From Paraburkholderia solisilvae (lineage in GTDB: Bacteria > Pseudomonadota > Gammaproteobacteria > Burkholderiales > Burkholderiaceae), in assembly GCF_902859875.1 (NCBI RefSeq), contig NZ_CADIKF010000020.1, positions 49,882 through 113,881 of the forward strand: a stretch of 64,000 bases of DNA, given 5' to 3'. Positions 46,504-55,406 of this stretch are shown here, piece after piece; positions within the stretch are counted from its first letter, which is position 1; each line of letters begins with the position of its first letter. A model generated the notes under the pieces. It searched no databases. It had not been told where the DNA came from and worked only from the letters and a program-made list of their open reading frames with translations. A program made the translations under genes and the position numbers.

Positions 46504-46794
46504 CATCGCTCAGCAACGCCGACGCATGGTGCTCCTCCACCCAGCCTGTTAGAAGGCTTTACCGACGCCGCTCTCTTGCCCGATCGTCGTCGCGTTCCGT
46601 ATCCTCGAGCACCGGGTTGTTTCGCGAACGCGCCGCGACGCAGCGGTGCATGGGTCGCGCATGCGGGTGAACCCGCAGTCCGGCAGCAACGCGCCGCAAA
46701 CATACAGCGTGCGACGAATGCGACCGGCATGCGCGATCCGGGTGCCGTCCGAACGTCGCCCGCGCGCCGCGCCCGCTGCCTACGCGCTGCTTGA

Positions 46795-46827
46795 GCGCTG
46801 ACTGCGCGCTGACTGCGCGCTGACTGC
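46795..46827. repeat. 11-bp tandem repeat, 3 copies
   Basis: GCGCTGACTGC repeated exactly three times, about 100 bp upstream of fadD. Non-coding. Confidence 0.8.
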
Positions 46828-46927
46828 GCGATGCGTGGCGCGCAGTGGCGAAAAGCTTCCGCACCGATCGATCGGCAGCCATACTGTCTGTACAACCGAT
46901 AAAACACAAAAGCCCAAGGAGACCGTC

Positions 46928-48709
46928 ATGCCCACCTTGACCCAGTCGCTGCCGCCGTTGGCCACGGAGGTACGCGTATCGCATGCGGCGCCGCTACCGG
47001 CGCCCGCTACCGACGGCCTCTGGTTCGCATCCTATGCGCCGGGCGTGCCGCATGAAATCGACGTCACGCAGTACGCATCGATCGTGCAGCTCTTCGACGA
47101 ATGCACGCAGAAATATCGCGAGCGCGTCGCGTACGTGAGCGTCGGCGCCAACCTCACTTACGGCGAACTCGCGCGCAAGGCGAATGCGTTCGCGAGCTGG
47201 CTGCAAAGCATCGGTGTGAAGCCGGGCGAGCGCGTCGCCATCATGTTGCCGAACACCTTCCAGTATCCGGTCGTGCTGTTCGGCAGTCTCAAGGCGGGCG
47301 CGGTGGTGGTCAACGTGAATCCGCTCTATACCGTGCGCGAACTCGCGCATCAGTTGAAGGACAGCGGTGCGCAGACCATCGTCGTGTTCGAGAACTTCGC
47401 GAAGACCGTCGAAGACGCGCTGCCGGGCTCGCGCGTACAGAACGTGGTGGTCACCGCGCTCGGCGACCTGCTCGCCGGCGGTCTGAACGTGAAGGGCCGC
47501 TGCATCAACGCGCTGATGAAGCACGTGAAAAAGATGGTGCCCGCGTACCGGCTGCCGCAAGCGATCCGTCTGCGCGACGCGCTCGCGACCGGTGCGCGCC
47601 GCGCGCCCACGCCGACACCGGTGAACCCGACCGACATCGCGTTCCTGCAGTACACGGGCGGCACCACCGGCGTCGCGAAAGGTGCGATGCTCACGCACCG
47701 CAACATCATCGCGAATGTGCTGCAGGCGAAGGCGTGGTCGGAAAGCGAATTGTCCGGCGACATCGAAACCGTGCTCACGCCCTTGCCGCTTTATCACATC
47801 TACTCGCTCACGTTGAACGCGATGATCTTCATGCTGCTCGGCGGCCGCAATATTCTGATTGCGAACCCACGCGACACGCAGCGCGTGATGAAGGTGATCC
47901 GTCACGAAACTTTCACGGGCATCACGGCCGTCAATACGCTATACAACGCCTTTCTCGACAACGACGCATTCTGCAAGCGCGACTTCTCGAAGCTCAAGCT
48001 CGCGATGGCGGGCGGCATGGCGATGCAGAAGGCGGTCGCCGAGCGCTTCAAGGCGGTGACCGGCAAACCGGTCGTCGAAGGTTACGGACTCACCGAGTGT
48101 TCGCCGATCGTCACGATGAATCCGGTCAACCTGAAGCACTTGCGCGACTTCGACGGCTCGATCGGTCTGCCCGCGCCGTCGACCATCGTGCGTTTTCGCA
48201 AGGACGATGGCAGTTGGGCGGGTATAGATGAGCCGGGCGAATTGTGCGTGAAGGGTCCGCAAGTGATGAAAGGTTACTGGAACCGTCCGGACGAAACCGC
48301 GAAGGTGCTCGACGATGCCGGCTGGCTCGCCACCGGCGACGTCGGCGTGATGAACGAACACGGTTATATCCGCTTGATCGACCGCAAGAAGGACATGATT
48401 CTCGTCTCCGGCTTCAACGTTTACCCGAACGAAATCGAAGACGTGATCGCGATGCATCCGGATGTGCGCGAGGTCGCGGCGATCGGTGTGCCCGACGCGC
48501 TGCAGGGCGAACGCGTGAAGGTGTTTGTCGTGCCGCGCAACCGTGCGTTGACCGAAGCGCAGATAATCGAACACTGCCGCAAGAACCTGACGGGCTACAA
48601 GGTGCCGAAGCTCGTCGAGTTTCGCGACGCGCTGCCGCAAACCAATGTCGGCAAGATTCTGCGGCGCGAGTTGCGCGATCAGGAACTCGCCAGGCAAAAA
48701 CCTGCCTGA
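46928..48709 (+). CDS. fadD: Long-chain-fatty-acid--CoA ligase
   Basis: A 593-residue acyl-CoA synthetase that activates fatty acids for beta-oxidation. The ATP loop is LQYTGGTTGVAKGAMLTHRN; GYGLTECSPIV, TGDVGVMNEHGYIRLIDRKKDMI and LVSGFNVYPNEIE follow, and the catalytic Lys is in TNVGKILRREL. The FadD-like linker SGFNVYPNEIEDVI supports a long-chain acyl substrate. ATG 46928 with AAGGAG is chosen; upstream in-frame codons have no site. About 30 residues longer at the N terminus than E. coli FadD. No other beta-oxidation gene is adjacent. Confidence 0.93.
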   Translation: MPTLTQSLPPLATEVRVSHAAPLPAPATDGLWFASYAPGVPHEIDVTQYASIVQLFDECTQKYRERVAYVSVGANLTYGELARKANAFASWLQSIGVKPGERVAIMLPNTFQYPVVLFGSLKAGAVVVNVNPLYTVRELAHQLKDSGAQTIVVFENFAKTVEDALPGSRVQNVVVTALGDLLAGGLNVKGRCINALMKHVKKMVPAYRLPQAIRLRDALATGARRAPTPTPVNPTDIAFLQYTGGTTGVAKGAMLTHRNIIANVLQAKAWSESELSGDIETVLTPLPLYHIYSLTLNAMIFMLLGGRNILIANPRDTQRVMKVIRHETFTGITAVNTLYNAFLDNDAFCKRDFSKLKLAMAGGMAMQKAVAERFKAVTGKPVVEGYGLTECSPIVTMNPVNLKHLRDFDGSIGLPAPSTIVRFRKDDGSWAGIDEPGELCVKGPQVMKGYWNRPDETAKVLDDAGWLATGDVGVMNEHGYIRLIDRKKDMILVSGFNVYPNEIEDVIAMHPDVREVAAIGVPDALQGERVKVFVVPRNRALTEAQIIEHCRKNLTGYKVPKLVEFRDALPQTNVGKILRRELRDQELARQKPA

Positions 48710-48775
48710 TACTACGTATGTGCGGCGCACGTGGCCGTCACCAATCCAGCCCCCGGTTCATGAGGGAGTCCATTG

Positions 48776-49846
48776 ATGCCGCACCCGCCACCGACGAATC
48801 CGACTCGCCGCGCACCGCTCATGCGCGCGCTTGTCCGGCTCGCCTGTATGGCGGCATGCGCAGTGGCCGCCGCCGCAATCGCCGAGGAAAACGGCGCGCC
48901 GGCGGCGAGCGCGACGCTCGAGCCGGCGCCTTCCGTGGCGCCTTCAGTAACACCTTCCGTGACACCTTCCGCAGCGGCCTCATCGGCAGCATCGAACAGC
49001 ACAGCCGTTGCTAATGGATCGGGCGGCGCGGCGAGCACGCCCCGAACCGACGTCGCCGCACCCAAGGTTCCACCGAACGAAGCCGCGAAGCTCAAACCCG
49101 ACGAGCAGGTGCGATGGCTGCGCCAGGCCGCGCAAAGCGGCCTGCTCGAAAAGCTCGACGATGCGGAGCTCACTACGCTCTTCCAGTCGCTCGACGCGCT
49201 GACGGTTCCACGCTACGTGCAGGACGGCCCGAACGGTTATCCGTCGTATGAGTTCACGATGATTCGCCAGGAGCGCATTCGCGGCGTGTGGCCGAGCCGG
49301 CCCGACCATATGCTGGTGCGCGTCACGCGCTACCCGCTGCGGATCTACGCGAAATGGCTGCCCGACGGCGCACACGCGGGACAAGAAATCATCTATGACG
49401 AGACCCGCCGCAGCGACGAAATGTACGGCCATCTCGGCGGTATCCTGAATATCCTGCCGGTGTGGGCATCGCTGAACGGCGCGCTGGCGCGCACGCAATC
49501 GAATCACCAGGTCAGCGATCTCGGCACCGAATACATCGCGCGGCAGTTTCTGTCGGAAGGCGAAAAATATGCGCAGGCGGGCGTCACGCGGCCCACGCGC
49601 ATCGAGGTCAAGACGCTCGAAGGCGTGCGCGTCGTCGCGTTCACGTACGAGACGAGCACCGGCATGCCGCAGTTCTATGCGAAGAAGGAAACGCTCGGCC
49701 TCGATCTGCGGCATCCGTACTTTCGCACCGTCGAATCCTACGACAACGACGGACGCATTTTCGAGCGCATCGTCTTCCAGACGATCGCGCCGAAAACCTT
49801 CGACGACGAAACGTTTGATCCGAAGAACCCCGCATACCGCTTCTGA
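48776..49846 (+). CDS. DUF1571 domain protein, exported
   Basis: A 356-residue exported protein. An N-terminal hydrophobic stretch (ALVRLACMAACAVAAAAIA) is a probable signal peptide. A Ser/Pro/Ala-rich linker follows (~40-85) with the repeat PSVxPSVTPS. The C-terminal ~230 residues fit DUF1571: YEFTMIRQERIRG, HMLVRVTRYPLRIYAKWL, GQEIIYDE and GTEYIARQFLSEGEKY, then TRIEVKTLEGVRVVAFTYE. Function of the family is unknown; the fold is thought to resemble outer-membrane lipoprotein carriers. An in-frame TTG precedes the ATG at 48776; GGGAG upstream supports the ATG. Convergent with the next gene. Confidence 0.82.
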   Translation: MPHPPPTNPTRRAPLMRALVRLACMAACAVAAAAIAEENGAPAASATLEPAPSVAPSVTPSVTPSAAASSAASNSTAVANGSGGAASTPRTDVAAPKVPPNEAAKLKPDEQVRWLRQAAQSGLLEKLDDAELTTLFQSLDALTVPRYVQDGPNGYPSYEFTMIRQERIRGVWPSRPDHMLVRVTRYPLRIYAKWLPDGAHAGQEIIYDETRRSDEMYGHLGGILNILPVWASLNGALARTQSNHQVSDLGTEYIARQFLSEGEKYAQAGVTRPTRIEVKTLEGVRVVAFTYETSTGMPQFYAKKETLGLDLRHPYFRTVESYDNDGRIFERIVFQTIAPKTFDDETFDPKNPAYRF

Positions 49847-49885
49847 ACCCGGATGCGCGGCACGCTTGCCGGCGGCCCCGTCACC

Positions 49886-50305
49886 TCACACAGACATCAC
49901 GAAGGACACCGGCGCGTCCGCATGCGGCCGGCTCGCGTCGGTTGCGGCCGCAACGAGCCGGCCCGGGCGCGACGCAAGACGCGTCAGCACGAAGAAATCC
50001 GACGCGCGGGTGAAGCCGATCAGCACCGCCGGCGCATGCGCAAGCCGTGGCGCAAGCGTCATGTGCCACAACGTGCCGATGTCGTCACCGCTGTCGAAGA
50101 TCGGCATGCGCAGCCGCAGCGCCTCGTCGGCGAAGGCGCCGGCTTGCGCCAGCGCCGCATCGAATATCGCGAGCGTTTCGCGCGAGCGCGCCGGGCCGGA
50201 CGGCGCCGCACGATCCGCCGCAACACAGACGCCGGCCAGCCACGCCGGCATTCGCATGCCGCCCGAATACCACGCGCCAGCCGCAACGAAGGTGCGCCGG
50301 TTCAT
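49886..50305 (-). CDS. Hypothetical exported protein, partner of a flavoprotein oxidase
   Basis: A 139-residue protein I do not recognise. The N terminus MNRRTFVAAGAWYSGG is twin-arginine-like in look (RR then a short hydrophobic run), but the full Tat motif is not clear. The body has FDAALAQAGAFADEALRLRM, WHMTLAPRLAHAPAVLIGFT and DFFVLTRLASRPG. There is no CxxCH, so it is not the cytochrome subunit expected beside this type of flavoprotein. AAGGAG precedes the ATG, and it starts 40 bp after the oxidase stop, so it is in the same operon. Confidence 0.72.
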   Translation of the reverse strand: MNRRTFVAAGAWYSGGMRMPAWLAGVCVAADRAAPSGPARSRETLAIFDAALAQAGAFADEALRLRMPIFDSGDDIGTLWHMTLAPRLAHAPAVLIGFTRASDFFVLTRLASRPGRLVAAATDASRPHADAPVSFVMSV

Positions 50306-50345
50306 CGCCCGCTCCTTGCCGCGCGAGCGCGGCGTACGCAAGCCA

Positions 50346-51935
50346 TCATGTATAGCCCCGCTTGTCGCGCCACGCGCGCGGCCAGATGCCCTGCTTGCCC
50401 GGCGACAGAATCCCGGCCGGGTCGAGCGCGTCCTTCACCGTTTCCGACAGGCGCAGCAACGCGCCTTCGTTGAAGCTGTACTGCGCGGCCGCATAGTCCA
50501 TATGCACCAGATGCGAGCGGTATTCGCCATAGCCCGCCGCGCGAATATCGCTCATCAGCGCGCGTATCAGGTCGCCGGCCCGTTCGCTTTGCGGCGCGTC
50601 GTCGCGATTGAAAATTGCCGCGAAAATATGATGCAGATGCCGCACGCCGGCGGTAAAGCCGCCGTAGTAGTCGAAGCCGAACGAGGCGGCGCGCCCCTTC
50701 ACCATCATGTATTGACGCAACGCATCGCGGCCGCTCGCCGGGCAGATCGGCGAGAAGTCGATATGCGCGCCGGTGCCGCCGCGCCAGTCGAGCATGCGAA
50801 ACGCGGTCATCGCGGGAATGCCCGCGAGATTGCGGTCGCCGCCGCCGGTCGGCTGCGCATCGCCGGTGTACGTTTTCGCGGACATCGACGCATGCGGGAT
50901 GCGGGCGAACGCGCGCTCGACAATCGCCTGCCGCGCATCGATCAGCTCGGGCGCGCCGTATAGCGCGTAGTGCAGATTCCAGCGGCCGACGTCGAGCTTC
51001 TTCAGCATCGCGTCGATCGCGCCGTCGGGCATCGCGCCGTCGCCGTCGTACCACTGCGAACGCGGCGACAGACCCGCCGCACGGCGCAGGCCGCCTTCGA
51101 TCACCGCGTGATTGGTGATGGTGCCGTCGAGCCGCAACGGCCGCAGGATATCGACGATCGCTTCGAGATCGCGCTCGTCGTGAAACTGGATCTCGCCGAG
51201 CCGATACGCGGGCGGCGCGGGCATCAGCCACAGGCCCATCTTCGTGACGATCCCGTAGTTCGACTGCATGAACATCGGATCGAACGAGGGCCCGTAGCCC
51301 GGCCGGTACACCTGCCACGACGTGCCGATCTCGATGCCGCCCATGCCGGTGCGCACCACGTCGCCGTTCGCGAGCACCACTTCCATCCCGCACTGCGTCG
51401 CCGCGTGGTCGCCGTACGCGGTGTAGCCGAAGCCGCGCTCGAGCGTATTGCCGACCACGCTGCCCCAGCCGGCGGCCGGCGGATCGACCCATAGCTTGTG
51501 GCCGTGCTCGCGCAGATAGTTGTAGAGATCGAAGTAGCTGACGCCCGGTTCGACGAGCGCATACGCGAGCGTCTCGTCGACCGCGAGCACGCGGTTCATG
51601 CGCTGCAGGTCCACCACGACCGAACCCGCCAGACGCGGCGCGGCGCCGCCGTATGCATAGTTGCGGCCGGTCGATACCGTCCACAGCGGAATGCGGGATT
51701 CGTTCGCGACCCGCAGGATCGCCTGGATCTCTTCGACCGATGCCGGCAGCAACGCGGCCGACGGCACGCACGCATCGCCCGCCGGTCCGGGCGCGAACGG
51801 ATCGAGATACGGCGTGAGCGCCGCGCCATCGAGCACGTGCTCGCTGCCGACGATCGACTGCCAGCGCGTGAGCGCGCGGTCGAACTGCGCCGTCGTCACG
51901 CCCGGCGGCAGGATGCGGATCGCGGGCGGCATCAT
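50346..51935 (-). CDS. FAD-dependent oxidase/dehydrogenase, VAO/4-cresol dehydrogenase (PchF) type
   Basis: A 529-residue flavoprotein of the vanillyl-alcohol oxidase family. The N-terminal PP-loop FAD domain shows LPASVEEIQAILRVANESRI, PLWTVSTGRNYAYGG, VVVDLQRMNRVLAV and ALVEPGVSYFDLYNYL, then DPPAAGWGSVVGNTLERGFGYT. The C-terminal cap domain ends LDPAGILSPGKQGIWP. The layout resembles the flavoprotein subunit of 4-cresol dehydrogenase and eugenol hydroxylase, which oxidise para-alkylphenols using a c-type cytochrome. No such cytochrome lies nearby, so it may use oxygen or another acceptor. ATG 51935 follows GGAG; a second ATG comes directly after it. Confidence 0.88.
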   Translation of the reverse strand: MMPPAIRILPPGVTTAQFDRALTRWQSIVGSEHVLDGAALTPYLDPFAPGPAGDACVPSAALLPASVEEIQAILRVANESRIPLWTVSTGRNYAYGGAAPRLAGSVVVDLQRMNRVLAVDETLAYALVEPGVSYFDLYNYLREHGHKLWVDPPAAGWGSVVGNTLERGFGYTAYGDHAATQCGMEVVLANGDVVRTGMGGIEIGTSWQVYRPGYGPSFDPMFMQSNYGIVTKMGLWLMPAPPAYRLGEIQFHDERDLEAIVDILRPLRLDGTITNHAVIEGGLRRAAGLSPRSQWYDGDGAMPDGAIDAMLKKLDVGRWNLHYALYGAPELIDARQAIVERAFARIPHASMSAKTYTGDAQPTGGGDRNLAGIPAMTAFRMLDWRGGTGAHIDFSPICPASGRDALRQYMMVKGRAASFGFDYYGGFTAGVRHLHHIFAAIFNRDDAPQSERAGDLIRALMSDIRAAGYGEYRSHLVHMDYAAAQYSFNEGALLRLSETVKDALDPAGILSPGKQGIWPRAWRDKRGYT

Positions 51936-52016
51936 GCGAACGTCTCCGCGCGCCGCTTGCCCTGCGCCGGTACAACCGCGCATCCCGCTACGCGCCGCGC
52001 GGACCCGCCACGCTCG

Positions 52017-52763
52017 CTAGCGGTGACCGCCCCCTCCGCCGTGAAAACCCCCTCCGCCGCCGCGAAAGCCGCCGTGGAAGTTGCCACCGAATCCACCGCG
52101 GAAACCGCCGCGGAAATCGCCGTGAAAACCGGCATGGCCGTAGTGGAACGGACGCCCGATATGGACATGATTGATGTGATGGAAATGATGAAACCGGTCG
52201 ACGAACACGAACGACGCACCGAACCCGAACGCGAACGGCGGCCCCCACCACGGATCATACGGATACCACGGATACGGACCATAGCCATACCCATAGTACG
52301 GATCGTACGGCGGCGGATACACGACGCCGCCATTGTCGTCCGCTTCCTGCTGCTGGATGCGCCACGTGCCATCCGGCTGACGGCAGGCGATGCCTCGGAT
52401 CGGCTGCTGCTGGCCGTCGATATCGGCATCGCCGCTGACCTCGCGGCACTCCTGCGCGGCCTCCTGGCCCGGTACGGCCCCGCCACCCTGGTCGGCCTGC
52501 TCAGCCGGCTGCGCGAATTGCTGCGCGTACTGCTGATCGCCGAGCAATGCGTGCTGCGCGTTGCCCGACGGCGCTTCGTTGTCATTTTGAGGGAGCTCGT
52601 CCGGTTGCGCGCCGTCCTGTTGCGCAGTCTGCTGCAGATCGGCCGGCGCGCTGACCACCGGCGGCTCGGGTTCGTCGGCCATCGCGGGCGGCCCGCCCGC
52701 CAGTACGCTGCCGACACAAACAAAAAACGCTGCTGCAAGTCCGAAAGTAGTGCGCATCGTCAT
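52017..52763 (-). CDS. Exported Gly/His-rich surface-type protein
   Basis: A 248-residue exported protein. The signal peptide (RTTFGLAAAFFVCVGSVLA) is followed by a Gln/Pro/Asp-rich region (~30-100). A segment with two Cys (CREVSGDADIDG and GIACRQPDGTWRIQ) resembles the end of rickettsial 17-kDa-antigen-like surface proteins. A Tyr/Pro-rich stretch (YDPYYGYGYGPYPWYPYDPW) follows. The C-terminal 65 residues are almost only Gly, His, Phe and Arg in repeats of HGGFRGG type. The His content suggests metal binding. An ECF-type promoter motif (GGAAT-N17-CGTT) lies 131 bp upstream, shared with the sigma factor operon next door. Confidence 0.82.
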   Translation of the reverse strand: MTMRTTFGLAAAFFVCVGSVLAGGPPAMADEPEPPVVSAPADLQQTAQQDGAQPDELPQNDNEAPSGNAQHALLGDQQYAQQFAQPAEQADQGGGAVPGQEAAQECREVSGDADIDGQQQPIRGIACRQPDGTWRIQQQEADDNGGVVYPPPYDPYYGYGYGPYPWYPYDPWWGPPFAFGFGASFVFVDRFHHFHHINHVHIGRPFHYGHAGFHGDFRGGFRGGFGGNFHGGFRGGGGGFHGGGGGHR

Positions 52764-52893
52764 CCCGCCTCGACGGTCCGGCAGGTTCGACACAAATGCG
52801 TGTCGACGCCGTGAAGACCCCATCGATTCGCCTGCGTGACCCGTTATTGTGCGGGTGCGTCAATGCACCGCACGACAGGCCTGCATCTATCTA

Positions 52894-52919
52894 AACGACA
52901 TGATGCGCGCTGCTATTCC
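52894..52919 (-). promoter_or_regulatory. ECF-type promoter motif upstream of the Gly/His-rich protein
   Basis: On the minus strand GGAAT (52919-52915), a 17-bp spacer, then CGTT (52897-52894). It lies between the anti-sigma stop and the start of the Gly/His-rich gene. The spacing and both boxes equal those at 54586-54611 and 55848-55873. Confidence 0.65.
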
Positions 52920-52977
52920 GCTGCGTACGGGTCGCGGCGGCAGATCTTCGTTACCTGGTATTTCCGTACGCGATGTG

Positions 52978-53757
52978 TTATTGCCACGCTTCCGGACGGC
53001 CGCCCAATGCGCTGCATACATCGATTGCGATGGTGCGCAGCTTGCCCTCGGCAATCGGACCGGACAGCGCATAGCCCATGCCGTCGTTGACCCAGTAGAA
53101 GGTGCGGCGGTTGCCGTCACGGAACAGGCGAAACGCGGTCTCGTCCTTCGGCACGCCGGTCACATATAGCGTCAGACGGCCGCCGGTCGGATTCTCGTAC
53201 ATGAATTGCGCGGCCGGCCCCGCTTCGCCGGGCAGCAGCCGGCCGCCGACCAGCGAGTAACCGTACTCCTGCAGCGACGGCACCGACAGCTGCCGGTTCA
53301 GGCGCTTCGATAACCAGTTGATCAGATGTTCTTCTTCGGCCGCGGCGACCTCGACCGGATGACGCCGCTCCGGCGTATAGACCGCATACGCGATATCCGC
53401 GCGGCGCGCGAACGACATCGTGTCGCCGCCCGTCAGGCGCGGCACGAGCGGCCCGAGCGCGAGCGCCAGTCCCGCGCCGGCGACCAGCCAGCAGGCCGCG
53501 AGCACCGCCTTGCGCCACCACGGCGTGCGCGCATGCAGGACCACGAATTGCGAATCGTCGCGCACGGTCGCGCCGCACAGCGCCCGCAGCGCGGCCTTCT
53601 GCGCGCGCCACGCGGCCACCTGCGCCGCCGCCTGCTCGTCATGCGCGAGATGCTCGCGCACCGCGGCCGTCTCGTTCTCGCTCAACTCGTCGTCGACGAA
53701 CGCTGACAGCATGCGCAGGTTCGGCGCGGATTCAGGATAGCGGGCGTCGTTGTTCAT
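52978..53757 (-). CDS. Anti-sigma factor, membrane-bound
   Basis: A 259-residue anti-sigma factor. The N-terminal ~55 residues (MLSAFVDDELSENETAAVREHLAHDEQ) form the anti-sigma fold; the zinc-binding His/Cys set of ZAS proteins is incomplete (His present, Cys absent). One membrane helix follows at ~85-105 (AVLAACWLVAGAGLALAL), and the C-terminal ~150 residues should be periplasmic and sense the signal (INWLSKRLNRQLSVPSL, YVTGVPKDETAFRL). Its ATG overlaps the sigma stop as ATGA, the usual coupling of sigma and anti-sigma. Confidence 0.88.
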   Translation of the reverse strand: MNNDARYPESAPNLRMLSAFVDDELSENETAAVREHLAHDEQAAAQVAAWRAQKAALRALCGATVRDDSQFVVLHARTPWWRKAVLAACWLVAGAGLALALGPLVPRLTGGDTMSFARRADIAYAVYTPERRHPVEVAAAEEEHLINWLSKRLNRQLSVPSLQEYGYSLVGGRLLPGEAGPAAQFMYENPTGGRLTLYVTGVPKDETAFRLFRDGNRRTFYWVNDGMGYALSGPIAEGKLRTIAIDVCSALGGRPEAWQ

Positions 53758-54311
53758 GAAGAATTTCTCACTACTTTCAGCGACGGAGATTTATGACCAT
53801 TTTCCTGCGGGTTTTGCTGCGGGGTTTGCTGATCCGGACCCCCGCTCAACCATAGCCGCATCTGTTCGCGCGCACGCGACAGGCGCGACATGATGGTGCC
53901 GACCGGCACGCCGAGCGCACTCGACGCCTCCTGATAACTCAGCTCCTCGACGCAGACGAGCAGCATCACTTCACGCTGCTCGACGCTCAGACTGTAGAGG
54001 GCACGCTGCACGTCGCGCAGCACCAACCCGTCGACCTCGCCGTGCGGCGCCTCGAGGTTGCGCCATGGCGCGCTTTCCTCGTCGACCGCGACCTCGCGGC
54101 GCACGCGCAGCTGATCGATATACAGATGCCGGAGAATCGTCAGCAGCCAGGCGCGCAAGTTGCTGTTCGGCCGAAATGCCGACCAGCGGGCGAGCGCACG
54201 CTCGGCCGTATCCTGAACCAGATCGTCCGCCCAAGCGTGATCCCCCGTCAGCGCGCGCGCATAGCGGCGCAACTGCGGGAGCCAGGACACCACCTCCGCT
54301 TCGAAACTCAC
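53754..54311 (-). CDS. ECF-type RNA polymerase sigma factor
   Basis: A 185-residue ECF sigma factor. Region 2 is at ~20-75 (WADDLVQDTAERALARWSAF, then NLRAWLLTILRHLYIDQLRV). Region 4 is at ~105-155 (LSVEQREVMLLVCVEELSYQ, EASSALGVPVGTIMSRLSRA). There are no extra domains; the C-terminal ~30 residues are Gln/Asn-rich. It is followed by its anti-sigma gene with ATGA overlap and preceded, 28 bp upstream, by a tiny lipoprotein gene. A GGAAT-N17-CGTT motif before that gene suggests self-control. Confidence 0.93.
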   Translation of the reverse strand: MSFEAEVVSWLPQLRRYARALTGDHAWADDLVQDTAERALARWSAFRPNSNLRAWLLTILRHLYIDQLRVRREVAVDEESAPWRNLEAPHGEVDGLVLRDVQRALYSLSVEQREVMLLVCVEELSYQEASSALGVPVGTIMSRLSRAREQMRLWLSGGPDQQTPQQNPQENGHKSPSLKVVRNSS

Positions 54312-54339
54312 CCGGCCGGCAGAACGCGTTGCCTGCGGA

Positions 54340-54483
54340 TCAATATCCGCCGGAGCTGCTGCTACTGCCGCCGCTGCTCGCGCCGCCGCTGCCGCTCATG
54401 TCGCCGCAAGCGGTCACTGTAAGCGCCGTCGCGCCGAGCGCGACCAGCACACAGACGGTTCTGACGAGTCGTGTCATCTTCAT
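54340..54483 (-). CDS. Tiny lipoprotein (47 residues), first gene of the sigma operon
   Basis: A 47-residue lipoprotein. Signal peptide MKMTRLVRTVCVLVALGATA leads to the lipobox TVTAC, with Cys26 as the lipid site; the mature part is only ~22 residues, nearly all Gly and Ser. AAGGAG is well placed before the ATG at 54483. Its place ahead of the sigma and anti-sigma genes suggests a role in envelope sensing or a simple leader function. Too short for family assignment. Confidence 0.78.
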   Translation of the reverse strand: MKMTRLVRTVCVLVALGATALTVTACGDMSGSGGASSGGSSSSSGGY

Positions 54484-54585
54484 GAGCTTTACTCCTTGAG
54501 GTGGGGCTATGAGGGATATGGGCCTTGCGGCCCGGACGGGTAACGGGGTATTCGTCGAACATGAAAACGAACTGCACGTGAACAA

Positions 54586-54611
54586 AACGAGATCCGCGCG
54601 AGGTTTATTCC
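54586..54611 (-). promoter_or_regulatory. ECF-type promoter motif of the sigma/anti-sigma operon
   Basis: On the minus strand GGAAT (54611-54607), a 17-bp spacer, then CGTT (54589-54586), about 100 bp before the lipoprotein ATG. GGAA-type -35 and CGTT-type -10 boxes are common for ECF sigma factors, which usually control their own operon. Confidence 0.68.
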
Positions 54612-54742
54612 GTCCCCACCGACGGTTTTTCAAAGTTATGCCATATCGCGTTCCAGCGCCGCCAATCCGCGCGATCCTGAAGATGACGAAGCATCCCCTC
54701 GCGCCAGTACGCGCGGCCTCTGCGGCCCAAATGCAAAGATTC

Positions 54743-54757
54743 GTAACGCAACGTTAC
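54743..54757. repeat. Inverted repeat upstream of hfq2
   Basis: GTAACG and CGTTAC around CAA. Operator-like size; the binding protein is unknown. Confidence 0.4.
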
Positions 54758-54888
54758 ACATCGTATTTAACGGATGCTTCCGCGCGCGCAAGCCGTTATA
54801 GTGGGCGTCAGGTTCGCCGTTCAGCACGCGTATGCGCCGACCCATGTAGAATCCCGGCGAACAAACGTACTTCCACCCATACTCGTCC

Positions 54889-55383
54889 ATGCCTTCCGCA
54901 GAATCGCATCCGCAAAACGACTTCATGAACGCTGCGCGCAAAGAACGAAAGCGCGTCGAAATTTACCTCGTCAATGGTATCCGTCTGACGGGGTGCATCG
55001 AGTCGTTCGATCAGTACCTGGTGATGCTGCGCACGCCTGTCGGGCTGCAGGGCATCTACAAGCGCGCCATCTCGACCATCCAGCTCGACACGGGCACACG
55101 TCCGGGGCCGCGCGCCGGCCGCCCGTCGCACGGCGAACACACATCGCGCGGGCCGCATGGTACACACGGGTCGCATCGCGAACCGCGCGAGCCCCGTGAA
55201 CCGCGTGAACCACGCGAGTCGTACGGCGCGGCGCCGGGCGCGCCCGAGCGTTCCGGCAGCGACGCGCCGGTCGTCGTGACGCGCCGGCGGCGCCTGTTCG
55301 GCACCGGCGCCGGCGATAACCACGGGCACGGCAACAACAGCAATCCCAACCCCAACCACGGCGGCTCAGGCGACGACGAGTAA
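54889..55383 (+). CDS. hfq2: RNA chaperone Hfq2 (long Hfq paralogue)
   Basis: A 164-residue Hfq. Residues ~8-70 form the Sm fold: [50 protein letters not shown]. The second Sm motif, normally YKHAIST, reads YKRAIST, so the proximal-face His is Arg here. The C-terminal ~95 residues are unusual: four REP repeats ([12 protein letters not shown]) after a His/Gly/Pro-rich start, an RRRRLFG patch, and an Asn/His/Gly-rich end. Burkholderia species carry a long second Hfq of this type (Hfq2). It pairs small RNAs with mRNAs. No strong ribosome site was seen upstream. A hairpin at 55407 follows the gene. Confidence 0.92.
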   Translation: MPSAESHPQNDFMNAARKERKRVEIYLVNGIRLTGCIESFDQYLVMLRTPVGLQGIYKRAISTIQLDTGTRPGPRAGRPSHGEHTSRGPHGTHGSHREPREPREPREPRESYGAAPGAPERSGSDAPVVVTRRRRLFGTGAGDNHGHGNNSNPNPNHGGSGDDE

Positions 55384-55406
55384 CCGCGGGAGTAACCGGT
55401 TCAACG

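Larger units (their letters stand above)
46435..46927. other. Intergenic region upstream of fadD
   Basis: About 490 bp. It starts with the transporter's terminator (46470-46503) and contains an 11-bp triple repeat (46795-46827). No gene could be supported on either strand. The fadD ribosome site AAGGAG is at the right end. Confidence 0.5.
54484..54888. other. Divergent region between the sigma operon and hfq2
   Basis: About 400 bp. It holds the ECF-type promoter motif at 54586-54611, an inverted repeat GTAACG-CAA-CGTTAC at 54743-54757, and the unresolved hfq2 promoter (candidate -10 boxes TATAGT at 54798 and TAGAAT at 54847). No gene was found. Confidence 0.5.
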
